This document shows positions 12,378 to 20,902 of a DNA stretch of 64,000 nucleotides, piece by piece (position 1 is the stretch's first letter; each line of letters opens with the position of its first letter). This DNA comes from Rhodanobacter sp. C05. GTDB lineage: Bacteria > Pseudomonadota > Gammaproteobacteria > Xanthomonadales > Rhodanobacteraceae. The notes below the pieces were generated by a model that saw nothing but the letters and a program-made list of their open reading frames with translations, ran no database searches and was not told where the DNA came from. The stretch is taken from the NCBI RefSeq assembly GCF_002001165.1, contig NZ_MUNQ01000009.1:186001-250000 (forward strand), given 5' to 3'. The position numbers and the translations under genes are program-made.

Positions 12378-14065
12378 GGCTGACTTCCTTGCGATGGTGA
12401 GGTAGCTGGTGGTGCCACGACCGCAGCCGGCTTGTCATCGGGGCGACGGCCACGCAACAAGGCCTCCGGGTGACCACCCAGATAATCGGTCAATACACGC
12501 AGCGAGCGCGCCATCCGCTGCACCTGCTCCAGCGTGGCTCCCAGGTTCTGCTGCAACGGCGAGTCCCCGGACAGCGCAGCGTTGGCCGAGCCCATGGTCT
12601 TCTGCACACCCTGCAGCGTCGTCTTGAACTCCGGCAGGGTCTGGCCATTGACCTGCTTCAGCGTGGCGTTGAGTCCAGCCAGGGTCTGGTCGAGATTCTT
12701 GCCGATGCTTTCGAACGGGATCTTGTCGAGCTTGTCGACGATCTCGGCCACTTGCTTCTGCAGCTTGTCGAAGCTGCCGGCCACGGTGGGAATCATCAGC
12801 GGCTTGGCGTTCGGATCGAACGACACGGGTGGGGTATGCGGCACGAAATCCAGCGCCACATACAGCTGGCCGGTCAACAGGTTGCCGCTGCGAGCCTGCG
12901 CGCGCAGTCCGTGATCGACCAGGCGTCCGACCAGCTGCGACAAGTCGGGATTCTCGCCACGCGCCTTGGCCAGTGCTTCCAGCTTGTCATAGGCATTGCC
13001 CAGGCGCTGCGGATAGACCACTGCGCCCACGACGACCGGGAAACGCTGTGCCTTTTCATCGTAATCAAGATTGACCGACACCACCTTGCCGATGTTGACG
13101 CCGAGGAATTCCACCGGCGCATCCACCACCAGCCCGCGCACCGATTGCTCGAAGCGCATCTGGATATAGCGCGGCTCGCCATCCGGCGGTGCCAGCGCCG
13201 AAGCCTGGTCGCTGAACAGCTGATAGCCGGTCTCCTCCGGCGCTGGTGTGCTGTCATGCGGCCCGCGTGGATCCTGGAACGCCAGGCCGCCGGCCAGCAC
13301 GGCTGCCAGCGACTGCGTGTTGACCTTCAGCCCGGCTGCACCGACCGACACATCGATGCCACTGGCGTTCCAGAAGCGCGTGGCGGTGGTGACAAAACGA
13401 TCGTTGGGGCCATCCACGAAGATCTGCAGCGAAACGCCCTTGCCGTCCGGATCGAGCTGATAGGACACCACACGGCCCACCTGGATGCGGCGGTAATACA
13501 CCGGCGAGCCGATATCCAGCGAACCCAGGTCATCGCTGTGCAACATGAAACTGCGGCCGGGCGCGCCGTGATTCACGGCCGGCGGCGTCTCCAGGCCCTT
13601 GAACTCGTCCGCCGGCGTGTTTGAATCGCCCGCGTCGACGCCAATGAACGCACCGGACAGCAAGGTATCGATGCCCGACACACCGCCCAGCCCGATCCGT
13701 GGGCGCACCACCCAATAGCGTGTGCCTTCGGTGGCGAAGCTCTCGGCGCTCTTTTCCAGTGACACCTTGACCAACACATGGCTGTGATCACCACTGAGAT
13801 GGATCTTGCCGACACGGCCGATCACCACATTCTTGTATTTCACCGGTGTCTTGCCCGCCTCCAGGCCTTCGGCGCTCTGGAAGCTGATGGTGATCTGCGG
13901 GCCGGCCTGCAGCCGGTTGCTGATCACCAGCGAAAGACCGACCAGCGCCGCCAGTGCCGGCACCAGCCAGATCAGCGAGGCATTGAAACGACGATGTCTC
14001 ACTACCGGTCGTGGCAGTTCGCCGGCGCTCGGATCGTCCTGTTCAGTGCGGCCGTCATCAGTCAT
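12374..14065 (-). CDS. pqiB: PqiB intermembrane lipid transport protein (MCE/MlaD domains)
   Basis: 563 aa. One N-terminal transmembrane helix (about residues 25-50, FNASLIWLVPALAALVGLSLVI) precedes MCE domains: the first at ITISFQSAEGLEAGKTPVKYKNVVIGRV, the second at FMLHSDDLGSLDIGSPVYYRRIQVGRV, the third at IQMRFEQSVRGLVVDAPVEFLGVNIGKV. A long helical C-terminus (about 420-520) would form the needle tunnel. This is the PqiB plan: hexameric, anchored in the inner membrane. ATG 14065 has an AGGG-like site; ATG 14080 is the alternative. It overlaps pqiA2 upstream and pqiC downstream. Confidence 0.93.
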   Translation of the reverse strand: MTDDGRTEQDDPSAGELPRPVVRHRRFNASLIWLVPALAALVGLSLVISNRLQAGPQITISFQSAEGLEAGKTPVKYKNVVIGRVGKIHLSGDHSHVLVKVSLEKSAESFATEGTRYWVVRPRIGLGGVSGIDTLLSGAFIGVDAGDSNTPADEFKGLETPPAVNHGAPGRSFMLHSDDLGSLDIGSPVYYRRIQVGRVVSYQLDPDGKGVSLQIFVDGPNDRFVTTATRFWNASGIDVSVGAAGLKVNTQSLAAVLAGGLAFQDPRGPHDSTPAPEETGYQLFSDQASALAPPDGEPRYIQMRFEQSVRGLVVDAPVEFLGVNIGKVVSVNLDYDEKAQRFPVVVGAVVYPQRLGNAYDKLEALAKARGENPDLSQLVGRLVDHGLRAQARSGNLLTGQLYVALDFVPHTPPVSFDPNAKPLMIPTVAGSFDKLQKQVAEIVDKLDKIPFESIGKNLDQTLAGLNATLKQVNGQTLPEFKTTLQGVQKTMGSANAALSGDSPLQQNLGATLEQVQRMARSLRVLTDYLGGHPEALLRGRRPDDKPAAVVAPPATSPSQGSQP

Positions 14066-14696
14066 CACTATCCCTGCCATCCCAGATCAACCGGGGGTCA
14101 AAACTCATCGAGGCCAGCATGGTCAGTACCACGGTCAGGCCAAAAAAGATCACGCCAGGCAGCGGCTCGACCAGGCTAAGCAGCCCGAAGCGCACCAGTG
14201 CCGTCAGCAGCGCCACCACGAACACATCCAGCATCGACCAGTAACCGATGAACTCCACCAGTCGATAGAGCCTTGCGCGCTGCGGTTGTGCCCAGCCGCT
14301 GCCACGCTGGCTGCTCACCAGCAATGTACTCAGCGACAGGAATTTCAGCATCGGCACCACGATGCTGGCGGTAAACACGATGATGGCCAGATCCGGCGAA
14401 CCCTTGACCCACAGTTCCACCACGCCGCTGATGATGGTGTTGTCATCGATGTCATTCAAGCTGGCCGTGCGCATGATCGGCAGCACGTTGGCCGGGATGT
14501 ACAGGATGAACGCGGCGATCATCAAGGCCCATGTGCGCATGTAGCTGTACGGCTTGCGCCGATGCAGCGCCGAACCGCAGCGCGGACACGCCAGCTCATC
14601 CGCCGGATCATGGTCACCGGGTGCGTCGGCGCAGACCAGCCTGCAGACATGGCAACCGATCAGGCCGAGTTCGGCAGCGCGCGGAAATGCACTCAT
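14058..14696 (-). CDS. pqiA: Paraquat-inducible protein A, second half-protein
   Basis: 212 aa, one PqiA domain. N-terminal zinc-ribbon-like Cys pairs (IGCHVCRLVC and ELACPRCGSALHRRK) precede four membrane helices: MRTWALMIAAFILYIPANVLPIM, DLAIIVFTASIVVPMLKFLSLS, IGYWSMLDVFVVALLTALVRF and GVIFFGLTVVLTMLASMSFDPRLIWD. E. coli PqiA carries two such domains in one chain; here the second is a separate gene that overlaps the first by 4 nt (ATGA) and pqiB downstream. PqiA probably feeds lipid to PqiB in the inner membrane. Confidence 0.9.
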   Translation of the reverse strand: MSAFPRAAELGLIGCHVCRLVCADAPGDHDPADELACPRCGSALHRRKPYSYMRTWALMIAAFILYIPANVLPIMRTASLNDIDDNTIISGVVELWVKGSPDLAIIVFTASIVVPMLKFLSLSTLLVSSQRGSGWAQPQRARLYRLVEFIGYWSMLDVFVVALLTALVRFGLLSLVEPLPGVIFFGLTVVLTMLASMSFDPRLIWDGRDSDD

Positions 14697-15310
14697 GCCG
14701 GGTCCTCCGGCGTGAGTTCCCACAATTTGCGCAGATCGATGCCGGCAAAGATGGTGATCAACAAGGTCAGCACGGCATAGGCATAAATGCCCGGATCCGC
14801 CACAACGTCGAAGTAGAGGTGCGCCTTGACGATCGCCACCAGCGCACCCAGCACGAACACCTCGCTCATCGTCCACGGCTGCAGGTAATGCAGCGTCACC
14901 ATCATCGGCACAAAACCCGGTGCGCGTCTGCCAAGACGGGCAAACCACAGCAGCCATCCGAGCAGACACATCTTGAGCAGCGGGAAAAAGAACAATGTAC
15001 CGGCCGCCAGCACCGCAACCACCTGAGCCTGTTGCTGCCACATTACGACGATCGTGCCCCACAACGTGGCGCCACTGAGCTGACCGTTCAGTCCAAGTGT
15101 GACGATCGGCCACATGTTCGCCTGCACGAATACGACCATCGCCGTCAGCACCAGTGCCAGCATGGCGTTCACGCTCAGTCCGTGATGCCGCTCCAGCACC
15201 GCGTGACAGCACGCGCACTGCGCCACGTCGCCACGCGCCAGCGGTCGCCGGCGATAGACCGTGTCGCAGTGCTCGCAGATCAGCAGCGCTTCGGGTGAGC
15301 TCGTGCCCAT
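14693..15310 (-). CDS. pqiA: Paraquat-inducible protein A, first half-protein
   Basis: 205 aa, the first PqiA domain. The N-terminal ICEHCDTVYRR...AQCACCHAVLERHHG has two CxxC pairs like the zinc ribbon of PqiA, then four membrane helices with the signature NMWPIVTLGLNG (family N-x-x-P-I) and LQPWTMSEVFVLGALVAIVKAHLYFD. First gene of a four-gene overlapping operon, so the operon promoter should lie in the 140 nt between this ATG and the divergent thioredoxin-like gene at 15451. The E. coli homologue is SoxRS-controlled; no SoxS box was identified here. Confidence 0.9.
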   Translation of the reverse strand: MGTSSPEALLICEHCDTVYRRRPLARGDVAQCACCHAVLERHHGLSVNAMLALVLTAMVVFVQANMWPIVTLGLNGQLSGATLWGTIVVMWQQQAQVVAVLAAGTLFFFPLLKMCLLGWLLWFARLGRRAPGFVPMMVTLHYLQPWTMSEVFVLGALVAIVKAHLYFDVVADPGIYAYAVLTLLITIFAGIDLRKLWELTPEDPA

Positions 15311-15450
15311 CGACTCCGTACCTGGTTCCAGCGTGACGATCTGCGGATTCTCGCAAATCTATCGTGAACGCGCGGCCAGAGCATCCCTGCCGCTTGATAT
15401 GCTGGGCATTGCCCTGATCTGAACCGACATCTGCCGAACTGGAGTTTTCC

Positions 15451-16320
15451 GTGACTGATGCCGCTGCTGCTACCGCCCATGTCTTCGACGTGGAACAGCA
15501 AAGCTTCGAAGCCGACGTGTTGCAGGCATCCCTGACCACCCCGGTCCTGGTGGATTTCTGGGCCACCTGGTGCGAGCCATGCAAGACACTGGGGCCGATG
15601 CTGGAAAAGCTCGCCGCCGAATTCAACGGCGCGTTCCGGCTGGGCAAGGTCGATGTCGACAAGCAGCAGGAGCTGGCCGGCATGTTCGGCATCCGCAGCA
15701 TCCCGACCGTAGTGCTGGTGAAGGACGGCCAGGTGCTTGACGGTTTCGCCGGTGCGCTGCCGGAAGGCCAGTTGCGCGAATTCCTGGCGCGCCATGTACA
15801 GCCGCTGGAGGCTCCCGCCAACCCAGCCGAAGAAGAGATTGTGCCGGAAACGCCCGAACAGGCGATCGACCGCCTGCAACATGCGATCGCTGCCGAGTCA
15901 GGCAAGCCCGAACTGCAGCTGGACCTGGCACTGGCCTTGATGCACGCAGGCCAGGCCGATGCCGCCGAAGCGCAGCTCGTCGCGTTGCCGGCCAATCTTG
16001 CCATCGACGCCCGTGCCGTCCGCCTGCGCAACCAGCTTGAGCTGACCCATGCCCTGCAGGACGCTCCCGCTACCGCACAACTGCAGCAGCGCGTGCAGGT
16101 CGACGACAACGACTGGGCCGCACGCGATCTGCTTGGCATACGGCTGTTGCTGGAAGGCGATGCTGCAGCCGGACTCGAGCAGTTCCTCACGATCCTGCAG
16201 AGAGCCCGCGACTGGAATGATGGCCAGGCAAAGAAACGCCTGCTCGCCGCGTTCTCCACCCTCGACGATGCCGAGCTGGTTGGCCGTTACCGTCGCAGGA
16301 TGGCTTCGCTGCTGTTCTGA
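15451..16320 (+). CDS. ybbN: Thioredoxin-TPR co-chaperone (YbbN/CnoX type)
   Basis: 289 aa. Residues about 10-115 are a thioredoxin domain with the redox site WCEPC (C41, C44) and the cis-Pro loop RSIPTVV. The rest is helical TPR-like repeats, ending in the family segment WNDGQAKKRLLAAFSTL followed by LVGRYRRRMASLLF. CnoX/YbbN proteins hold unfolding proteins and pass them to GroEL/DnaK under oxidative stress. The active-site CxxC is intact, so this form could also reduce disulfides, unlike the E. coli protein. The start is GTG 15451 with GGAG about 6 nt upstream. Divergent from pqiA1. Confidence 0.93.
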   Translation: MTDAAAATAHVFDVEQQSFEADVLQASLTTPVLVDFWATWCEPCKTLGPMLEKLAAEFNGAFRLGKVDVDKQQELAGMFGIRSIPTVVLVKDGQVLDGFAGALPEGQLREFLARHVQPLEAPANPAEEEIVPETPEQAIDRLQHAIAAESGKPELQLDLALALMHAGQADAAEAQLVALPANLAIDARAVRLRNQLELTHALQDAPATAQLQQRVQVDDNDWAARDLLGIRLLLEGDAAAGLEQFLTILQRARDWNDGQAKKRLLAAFSTLDDAELVGRYRRRMASLLF

Positions 16321-16403
16321 CTCCGACCGGCTTCGCCACCCGATCCATACGCACAAGTATGTTCGGGTATGCTTGGGTATCCGCCCACGTACGAATCCAT
16401 CGA

Positions 16404-16856
16404 ATGCGCGCATCAACCTTCCGCCGTCTGCTCAATCTGTGGCCGCCATACCTGTGCAACTCCATCCGCGTGCAGTCGCTGAGTGACGACTACAGCGAAG
16501 CGCAAGTGGTGCTGCGCCTGCGTCCCTGGAACCGCAACTATGTGCGCACCCAGTTCGGCGGCAACCTGTTCGCGATGGTCGACCCGTTCTGGATGCTGCT
16601 GGCAATGCACAAGCTAGGCAACGACTACTACGTGTGGGACAAGGCCGGCACCATCGACTTCGTGGCACCGGGGCGTGAGGATGTCTATGCACATTTCAGG
16701 CTGGAAGACAGCGTCGTCGATGAGCTGCGTGCTGCGGCGGCTGGCGGTGAGAAAGTACTGCGCTGGTTCGAGACCGAAGTGGTCACTGTGAGTGGCGAAG
16801 TGATCGCCCGTGTGCGCAAGCAGATCTACGTGCGGTTGAAACCGAAAGCGCGCTAA
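16404..16856 (+). CDS. DUF4442 hotdog-fold protein
   Basis: 150 aa from ATG 16404. The segment RNYVRTQFGGNLFAMVDPFWMLLAMHKLG and the following DYYVWDKAGTIDFVAPG are the DUF4442 signature, a hotdog-fold group related to acyl-CoA thioesterases (PaaI/YiiD class). The acidic and Asn residues around FGGNLFAMVDP occupy the position of the thioesterase active site, but activity is unproven for the family. An upstream in-frame ATG at 16359 would add 15 residues not typical of the domain. It faces the sigma-factor operon, 6 nt from its last stop codon. Confidence 0.85.
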   Translation: MRASTFRRLLNLWPPYLCNSIRVQSLSDDYSEAQVVLRLRPWNRNYVRTQFGGNLFAMVDPFWMLLAMHKLGNDYYVWDKAGTIDFVAPGREDVYAHFRLEDSVVDELRAAAAGGEKVLRWFETEVVTVSGEVIARVRKQIYVRLKPKAR

Positions 16857-16862
16857 GCGTGT

Positions 16863-17534
16863 TCATTCGCTCTCGAAGCGTGTGAGCTCCACCAGTACAG
16901 ACTCCGCCTTCTGCACGCTGCGGCCGGCAAAGTTGTTCTCCAGCCAGTGCCGGTGGCCTGCCCAGCGGATAAGGATATAGGCCAATGCGACCACCGCTAG
17001 CGAAATGGCGCCGCAGAGCAGCATCCACGGCACCAGTCCTGGCAGTCTGGTCCACCAGTCGGCGTCCCCCATCCGATCCCAGTCGTACTGGATCAGCATG
17101 AGCATGACTGGAATCCAGATCAGGCTGCCCAGCACGGCGAATACCGGCGCCTCTACCCTGATCCGCCATGCGCGCAAGGTCGCCAGCCGACGCTGGATAT
17201 CCAACACCGGCGCCGCATAGTCGATGCTCTGTACCAAGGACAGCACCCGCGCCGAGAACACAATCGTGAGGGTGCCGAACGCCTGCACAGCAATGCCGCA
17301 GGCCATCGCTTGCCATATGCGCGTATGCGTGCTCCAGAACGCCACCCCCCACAGCATCACGCCGATGCCCAGGGCGATCTGCGCCCCCTGCCCCCAAGCA
17401 AGTGGCCGCAAGCCACGGCGCAGCCGATCCAGCCGGCTGTCCTTGAATATTTGCACGTTCAACGCGTGCTGCTGCTCCAGTCGCCGATCGAGCGCCTGCC
17501 AAGCCAGTTTCATCTCATCCAGTTCCATCTTCAT
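16863..17534 (-). CDS. Membrane protein, candidate anti-sigma factor of the adjacent ECF sigma
   Basis: 223 aa. The cytoplasmic N-terminus (about 45 residues: MELDEMKLAWQALDRRLEQQ, Leu/Gln-rich, amphipathic helix) is followed by four predicted membrane helices at about 46-66, 75-98, 128-148 and 168-190. It overlaps the upstream sigma factor stop by 4 nt (ATGA), so the two are co-translated. No recognised anti-sigma domain (zinc-finger or RskA) is seen. The guess rests on position, coupling and the N-terminal helix, which could bind sigma. Homologues in related genomes are annotated only as hypothetical or membrane proteins as far as I know. Confidence 0.72.
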   Translation of the reverse strand: MKMELDEMKLAWQALDRRLEQQHALNVQIFKDSRLDRLRRGLRPLAWGQGAQIALGIGVMLWGVAFWSTHTRIWQAMACGIAVQAFGTLTIVFSARVLSLVQSIDYAAPVLDIQRRLATLRAWRIRVEAPVFAVLGSLIWIPVMLMLIQYDWDRMGDADWWTRLPGLVPWMLLCGAISLAVVALAYILIRWAGHRHWLENNFAGRSVQKAESVLVELTRFESE

Positions 17535-18064
17535 GCCCTCGCTGCGGTGATTTCGACGGCGGTCATCTGGCCGCGCAGTTTCTGCTTGATGCGGCTGATC
17601 TTGGTCGCCACGTTGGTTTCGCTGATGCCTAGGATCTCGGCCATCTCGGTGTAGTTGCGGTCTTCCAGGTACAGCAAGATCAGTGCGCGGTTGAGCGGAT
17701 CGAGCTGGCCGATGAAAACGTACAGCGCGGTCAGCCGCTCGTCCTGCTCGGGGATCGCCTCGCCGCCTCCAACGGTTTCCAGGTGATGCGCCTCCAGCGG
17801 CTCGAACCGGTCAGCCTCCGACCAGCGCTCGCGTCGTGCCTGCGAAATCGCCACGTTCAGCGCGATGCGGTACATCCAGGTAGAGAACTTCGCCCGCGCT
17901 TCGTCATAGCCGTCGAACGAACGCCATAGCTGCGTACTGATCTCTTGCACCAGATCATCGCGATCGGCGGCGCTGCGGCTGTACAGGCCGGCCACCTTGA
18001 ACACGATCCGGCGATGTTCGTGCAGCAGCGACTCAAAGCGTCGCTGATGTTGCCTGGCAGTCAT
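17531..18064 (-). CDS. ECF-type RNA polymerase sigma factor
   Basis: 177 aa from ATG 18064. Region 2 reads HRRIVFKVAGLYSRSAADRDDLVQEISTQLW followed by FSTWMYRIALNVAISQARR, which binds core and the -10 element. Region 4 reads LDPLNRALILLYLEDRNYTEMAEILGISETNVATKISRIKQKLR, a helix-turn-helix for the -35. Size and lack of regions 1 and 3 mark an extracytoplasmic-function sigma. An ATG at 18094 or further upstream would lengthen the N-terminus; a GGAGGGGG stretch about 14 nt before 18064 leaves the start uncertain. Co-transcribed with the membrane protein. Target promoters cannot be assigned here. Confidence 0.9.
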   Translation of the reverse strand: MTARQHQRRFESLLHEHRRIVFKVAGLYSRSAADRDDLVQEISTQLWRSFDGYDEARAKFSTWMYRIALNVAISQARRERWSEADRFEPLEAHHLETVGGGEAIPEQDERLTALYVFIGQLDPLNRALILLYLEDRNYTEMAEILGISETNVATKISRIKQKLRGQMTAVEITAARA

Positions 18065-18259
18065 GGATGTCGTTTCCCCCTCCGTTCCACCCATGATTCG
18101 CAGGGTACGGAAAAAAATCACAGCGACTCGCCTGACCGTGATCGAATCCGTGTCCTCGGCTGCGCCGCACACGCTGATCCACAGCTACCGCGGCATCACG
18201 GTGACAGGTCAACGTCGTCCTCTACAATCAACAGCTCCATCTTCCGATTGAACACGACC

Positions 18260-18937
18260 ATGCGTCCCCTGCGCCTCAAACGCTATCTGCTGACCGGCTT
18301 GCTCACCTTCATCCCGCTATGGGTGACCTGGCTGGTATTCAAGTTCGTGCTGGGCATGCTCGCCGGTATCGGTGCACCGCTGGTCAATGCCCTGCTGGGT
18401 GCGCTGGCGCTGGTTGCACCGCATGTCGCCGATGCACTCAATACGCAATGGCTGACCTTCATCATCGCGCTGCTGATCACGCTGGTGGCACTGTACCTGC
18501 TGGGCTGGCTGGCCAACCGTGTCATCGGGCAGCGCTTCATCAGTGCGTTCGACAGCCTGCTGGCACGCATCCCGGTGGTGCAGACGATCTACGGCGGCAC
18601 CAAGAAGCTGATGACCGTGCTGCAGAACAAGCCGTCCGGCGTGCAGCGCGTGGTGCTGGTGGAGTTTCCGCGCCGCGGCATGAAGGTGGCCGGTTTCGTC
18701 ACCCGGGTGATGAGCGAAGACGGCAGCGGTCGCGAGATGGCAGCCGTGTTCATTCCGACCACACCGAACCCCACCGGCGGCTATCTCGTCGTGGTGCCGC
18801 TGGACGAGCTGACCCCTACCGACTGGACCATGGATCAGGCGATGGCCTTCATCATTTCCGGCGGTGCGGTGGCGCCCGACTCCCTGCCCGCTTCGCCCGT
18901 AACGTTGCGCCACGAAAACCCCGAGGATCATGCATGA
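18260..18937 (+). CDS. DUF502 membrane protein
   Basis: 225 aa. The opening RLKRYLLTGLLTFIPLWVTWLVFKFVLG, a second helix at LTFIIALLITLVALYLLGWLANRVIGQRF, and the motifs RIPVVQTIYGGTKKLM, VVLVEFPRRGMKVAGFVT and FIPTTPNPTGGYLVVVP are diagnostic of DUF502. The family has two membrane helices and a cytoplasmic C-terminal domain. It is widespread, of unknown role, related to plant LCV-like proteins. ATG 18260 starts the first helix region. Its stop overlaps the M14 peptidase start by 4 nt. Confidence 0.9.
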   Translation: MRPLRLKRYLLTGLLTFIPLWVTWLVFKFVLGMLAGIGAPLVNALLGALALVAPHVADALNTQWLTFIIALLITLVALYLLGWLANRVIGQRFISAFDSLLARIPVVQTIYGGTKKLMTVLQNKPSGVQRVVLVEFPRRGMKVAGFVTRVMSEDGSGREMAAVFIPTTPNPTGGYLVVVPLDELTPTDWTMDQAMAFIISGGAVAPDSLPASPVTLRHENPEDHA

Positions 18938-20760
18938 ATCTGCACCGCATCCTCCTGTCCGCCCTGCTTGGGGTTGTAGCCATGGCCACTCACGCCACGG
19001 ACTCAGCCAACGCGGACTGGATGACGCCGGCAGAGGCGGCGCAGTTCCGCATCACGCCAAGCTATGCCGACACGCTGGTCTATCTGGAACGCCTGCAGCG
19101 GACGGCGCCGGGGGTGATCCATCTGGCCACGTTCGGTACCACACCGGAAGGGCGGCCGATGACCGTGGTGATCGCAAGCGGCGACGGTACATTTGATCCC
19201 GTCGCCGCACGCAAGGCTGGCAAACCGGTCGTGCTGCTGCAGGCTGGCATCCATCCCGGCGAGATCGAGGGCAAGGACGCCGGACTGATGCTGCTGCGCG
19301 ATATCGCGATCACCCACAAGTACCCGCACCTGCTCGACCATCTGGTGCTGGTCTATATCCCGGTATTCAGTGTCGATGGCCACGAGAACTCGTCGCCATA
19401 CCACCGTATCAACCAGAACGGTCCGGAGAGCATGGGTTTCCGTGGCCAGTCGCAGTACCTCAACCTCAACCGCGACTACGTCAAGGCCGACGCGCCGGAA
19501 ATGCTGGCCTGGCTGAAGCTGTGGCAACACTGGCTGCCGGATTTCCTGATCGACGTGCACACCACCGACGGCGCCGACTACCAGTACGACCTCACCTGGT
19601 ACACCGAGGATCCGCACAAGCTCGATCCGGCAGTGAGCGCATGGCAACATGATGCGATCGTCAACCACGCCGTGCCTGCGTATGAGAATCGCGGCCACCT
19701 CGGCTCGATCTATCTGGAGTTCAAGGACGGCCGTGACCCGCGCAAGGGCATCGAGAATTTCGGTTCCGGCCAGCGCTTCTCCACCGGTTACGCGGCGCTG
19801 CAGAACCGCCCGGCACTGCTGATCGAAACGCACATGCTGAAACCGTACGCGAACCGCGTACATGCCGTGTACGACCTGGTCGAGCTGATGCTGGAGCAGA
19901 TCGACCGGCATCCGGCCGTGCTGCTCGCGGCCACCGCGAAGGCCGATGCCGACACCATCGCCCGTGCCCACGATGCTCAGGCACGCGTATCGCTGACCTT
20001 CAGGGCGGACCCGCAATCGACGAAGTTCGAGCTGAAAGGCTATGCATTCACCCTGACCCACAGCGACATTTCCAACAGCAACTGGATCCAGTACGACCCA
20101 CACCAGCCGAAGACGTACACGATCGACAACTGGAACGGTCTGCTGCCGGATCTGTCGGTCACCCCACCGGCAGCCTATGTGGTGCCGGCGCAATGGACGG
20201 CGATCATCGACAAGCTCGATGCGCATGGCATTCGCTACCAGCGCCTCAAGCATCCTCTGACGATCCACGCCGAGGGCTACCAGCTTGATCATCCGCAGTG
20301 GGCCGACAAACCGTTCGAAGGTCATCTGATGCTGCGCGGGTTCGACCTGCGTGCCGTGCCGCGCGTGGTCGAACTGCCTGCCGGCTCGGTGATCGTGCCG
20401 ATGGACCAGCGTGCTGCCAACGTGGTGATCAACCTGCTTGAACCGCAGGCGCCCGACTCGCTGCTGCACTGGGGCTTCCTCAACGCGATATTCGAGGCCA
20501 AGGAATACAGCGAGCCGCGGGTGCTGGAAAAACTGGCACGCGAGATGCTGACGAAGGACCCGTCACTCAAGGCCGAATTCGAGCGCAAACTGCACGATGA
20601 CCCGGTCTTCGCCGCCGACTCCGGGGCACGGCTCGAATTCTTCTTCGAACATTCGCCGTGGTATGCCGCCCAGCACGTCGGCGCCTACCCGGTTCTGCGG
20701 CTGGATGCCGCCCAGTGGCAGAGCCTGCCGGCAGCGTACGCACCGACTGACACCCCCTGA
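18934..20760 (+). CDS. Secreted M14-family zinc metallocarboxypeptidase
   Basis: 608 aa. A signal peptide (MNLHRILLSALLGVVAMATHA) is followed by a zinc carboxypeptidase domain. The metal ligands are H107 and E110 in GIHPGEIEGKDAG and H209 in LIDVHTTDGADY, with the substrate Arg/Asn region YLNLNRDYVKADAPEM between them. The C-terminal half (about 350-600) is extra, as in the long M14 proteins of Xanthomonadaceae and Bacteroidetes. Likely periplasmic or exported peptide trimming. The open frame runs on upstream through the DUF502 gene, but the signal peptide and the ATGA overlap fix the start at 18934. Confidence 0.92.
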   Translation: MNLHRILLSALLGVVAMATHATDSANADWMTPAEAAQFRITPSYADTLVYLERLQRTAPGVIHLATFGTTPEGRPMTVVIASGDGTFDPVAARKAGKPVVLLQAGIHPGEIEGKDAGLMLLRDIAITHKYPHLLDHLVLVYIPVFSVDGHENSSPYHRINQNGPESMGFRGQSQYLNLNRDYVKADAPEMLAWLKLWQHWLPDFLIDVHTTDGADYQYDLTWYTEDPHKLDPAVSAWQHDAIVNHAVPAYENRGHLGSIYLEFKDGRDPRKGIENFGSGQRFSTGYAALQNRPALLIETHMLKPYANRVHAVYDLVELMLEQIDRHPAVLLAATAKADADTIARAHDAQARVSLTFRADPQSTKFELKGYAFTLTHSDISNSNWIQYDPHQPKTYTIDNWNGLLPDLSVTPPAAYVVPAQWTAIIDKLDAHGIRYQRLKHPLTIHAEGYQLDHPQWADKPFEGHLMLRGFDLRAVPRVVELPAGSVIVPMDQRAANVVINLLEPQAPDSLLHWGFLNAIFEAKEYSEPRVLEKLAREMLTKDPSLKAEFERKLHDDPVFAADSGARLEFFFEHSPWYAAQHVGAYPVLRLDAAQWQSLPAAYAPTDTP

Positions 20761-20902
20761 CCTTTGACACTGTCTGGTCCATGACGTTTGACCTAGCGTG
20801 GGAGAGGCATGGCCGCATTTCGGGGGAGCAACCGACAGGATGCGGCCAGTGACGACCACCATGACCCGCCCGATGGGCGACCTTACTCACAGAGGGACAT
20901 CC

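Noticed and set aside
14697..16259. Possible long N-terminal extension of the second PqiA half
   Set aside because: It runs antisense through the thioredoxin-like gene and out of frame over the first PqiA half; the ATGA junction sets the start at 14696.
18319..18933. Possible N-terminal fusion of the M14 peptidase to an upstream open frame
   Set aside because: The frame is open but lies out of frame over the DUF502 gene; a signal peptide and the ATGA overlap mark the true start at 18934.
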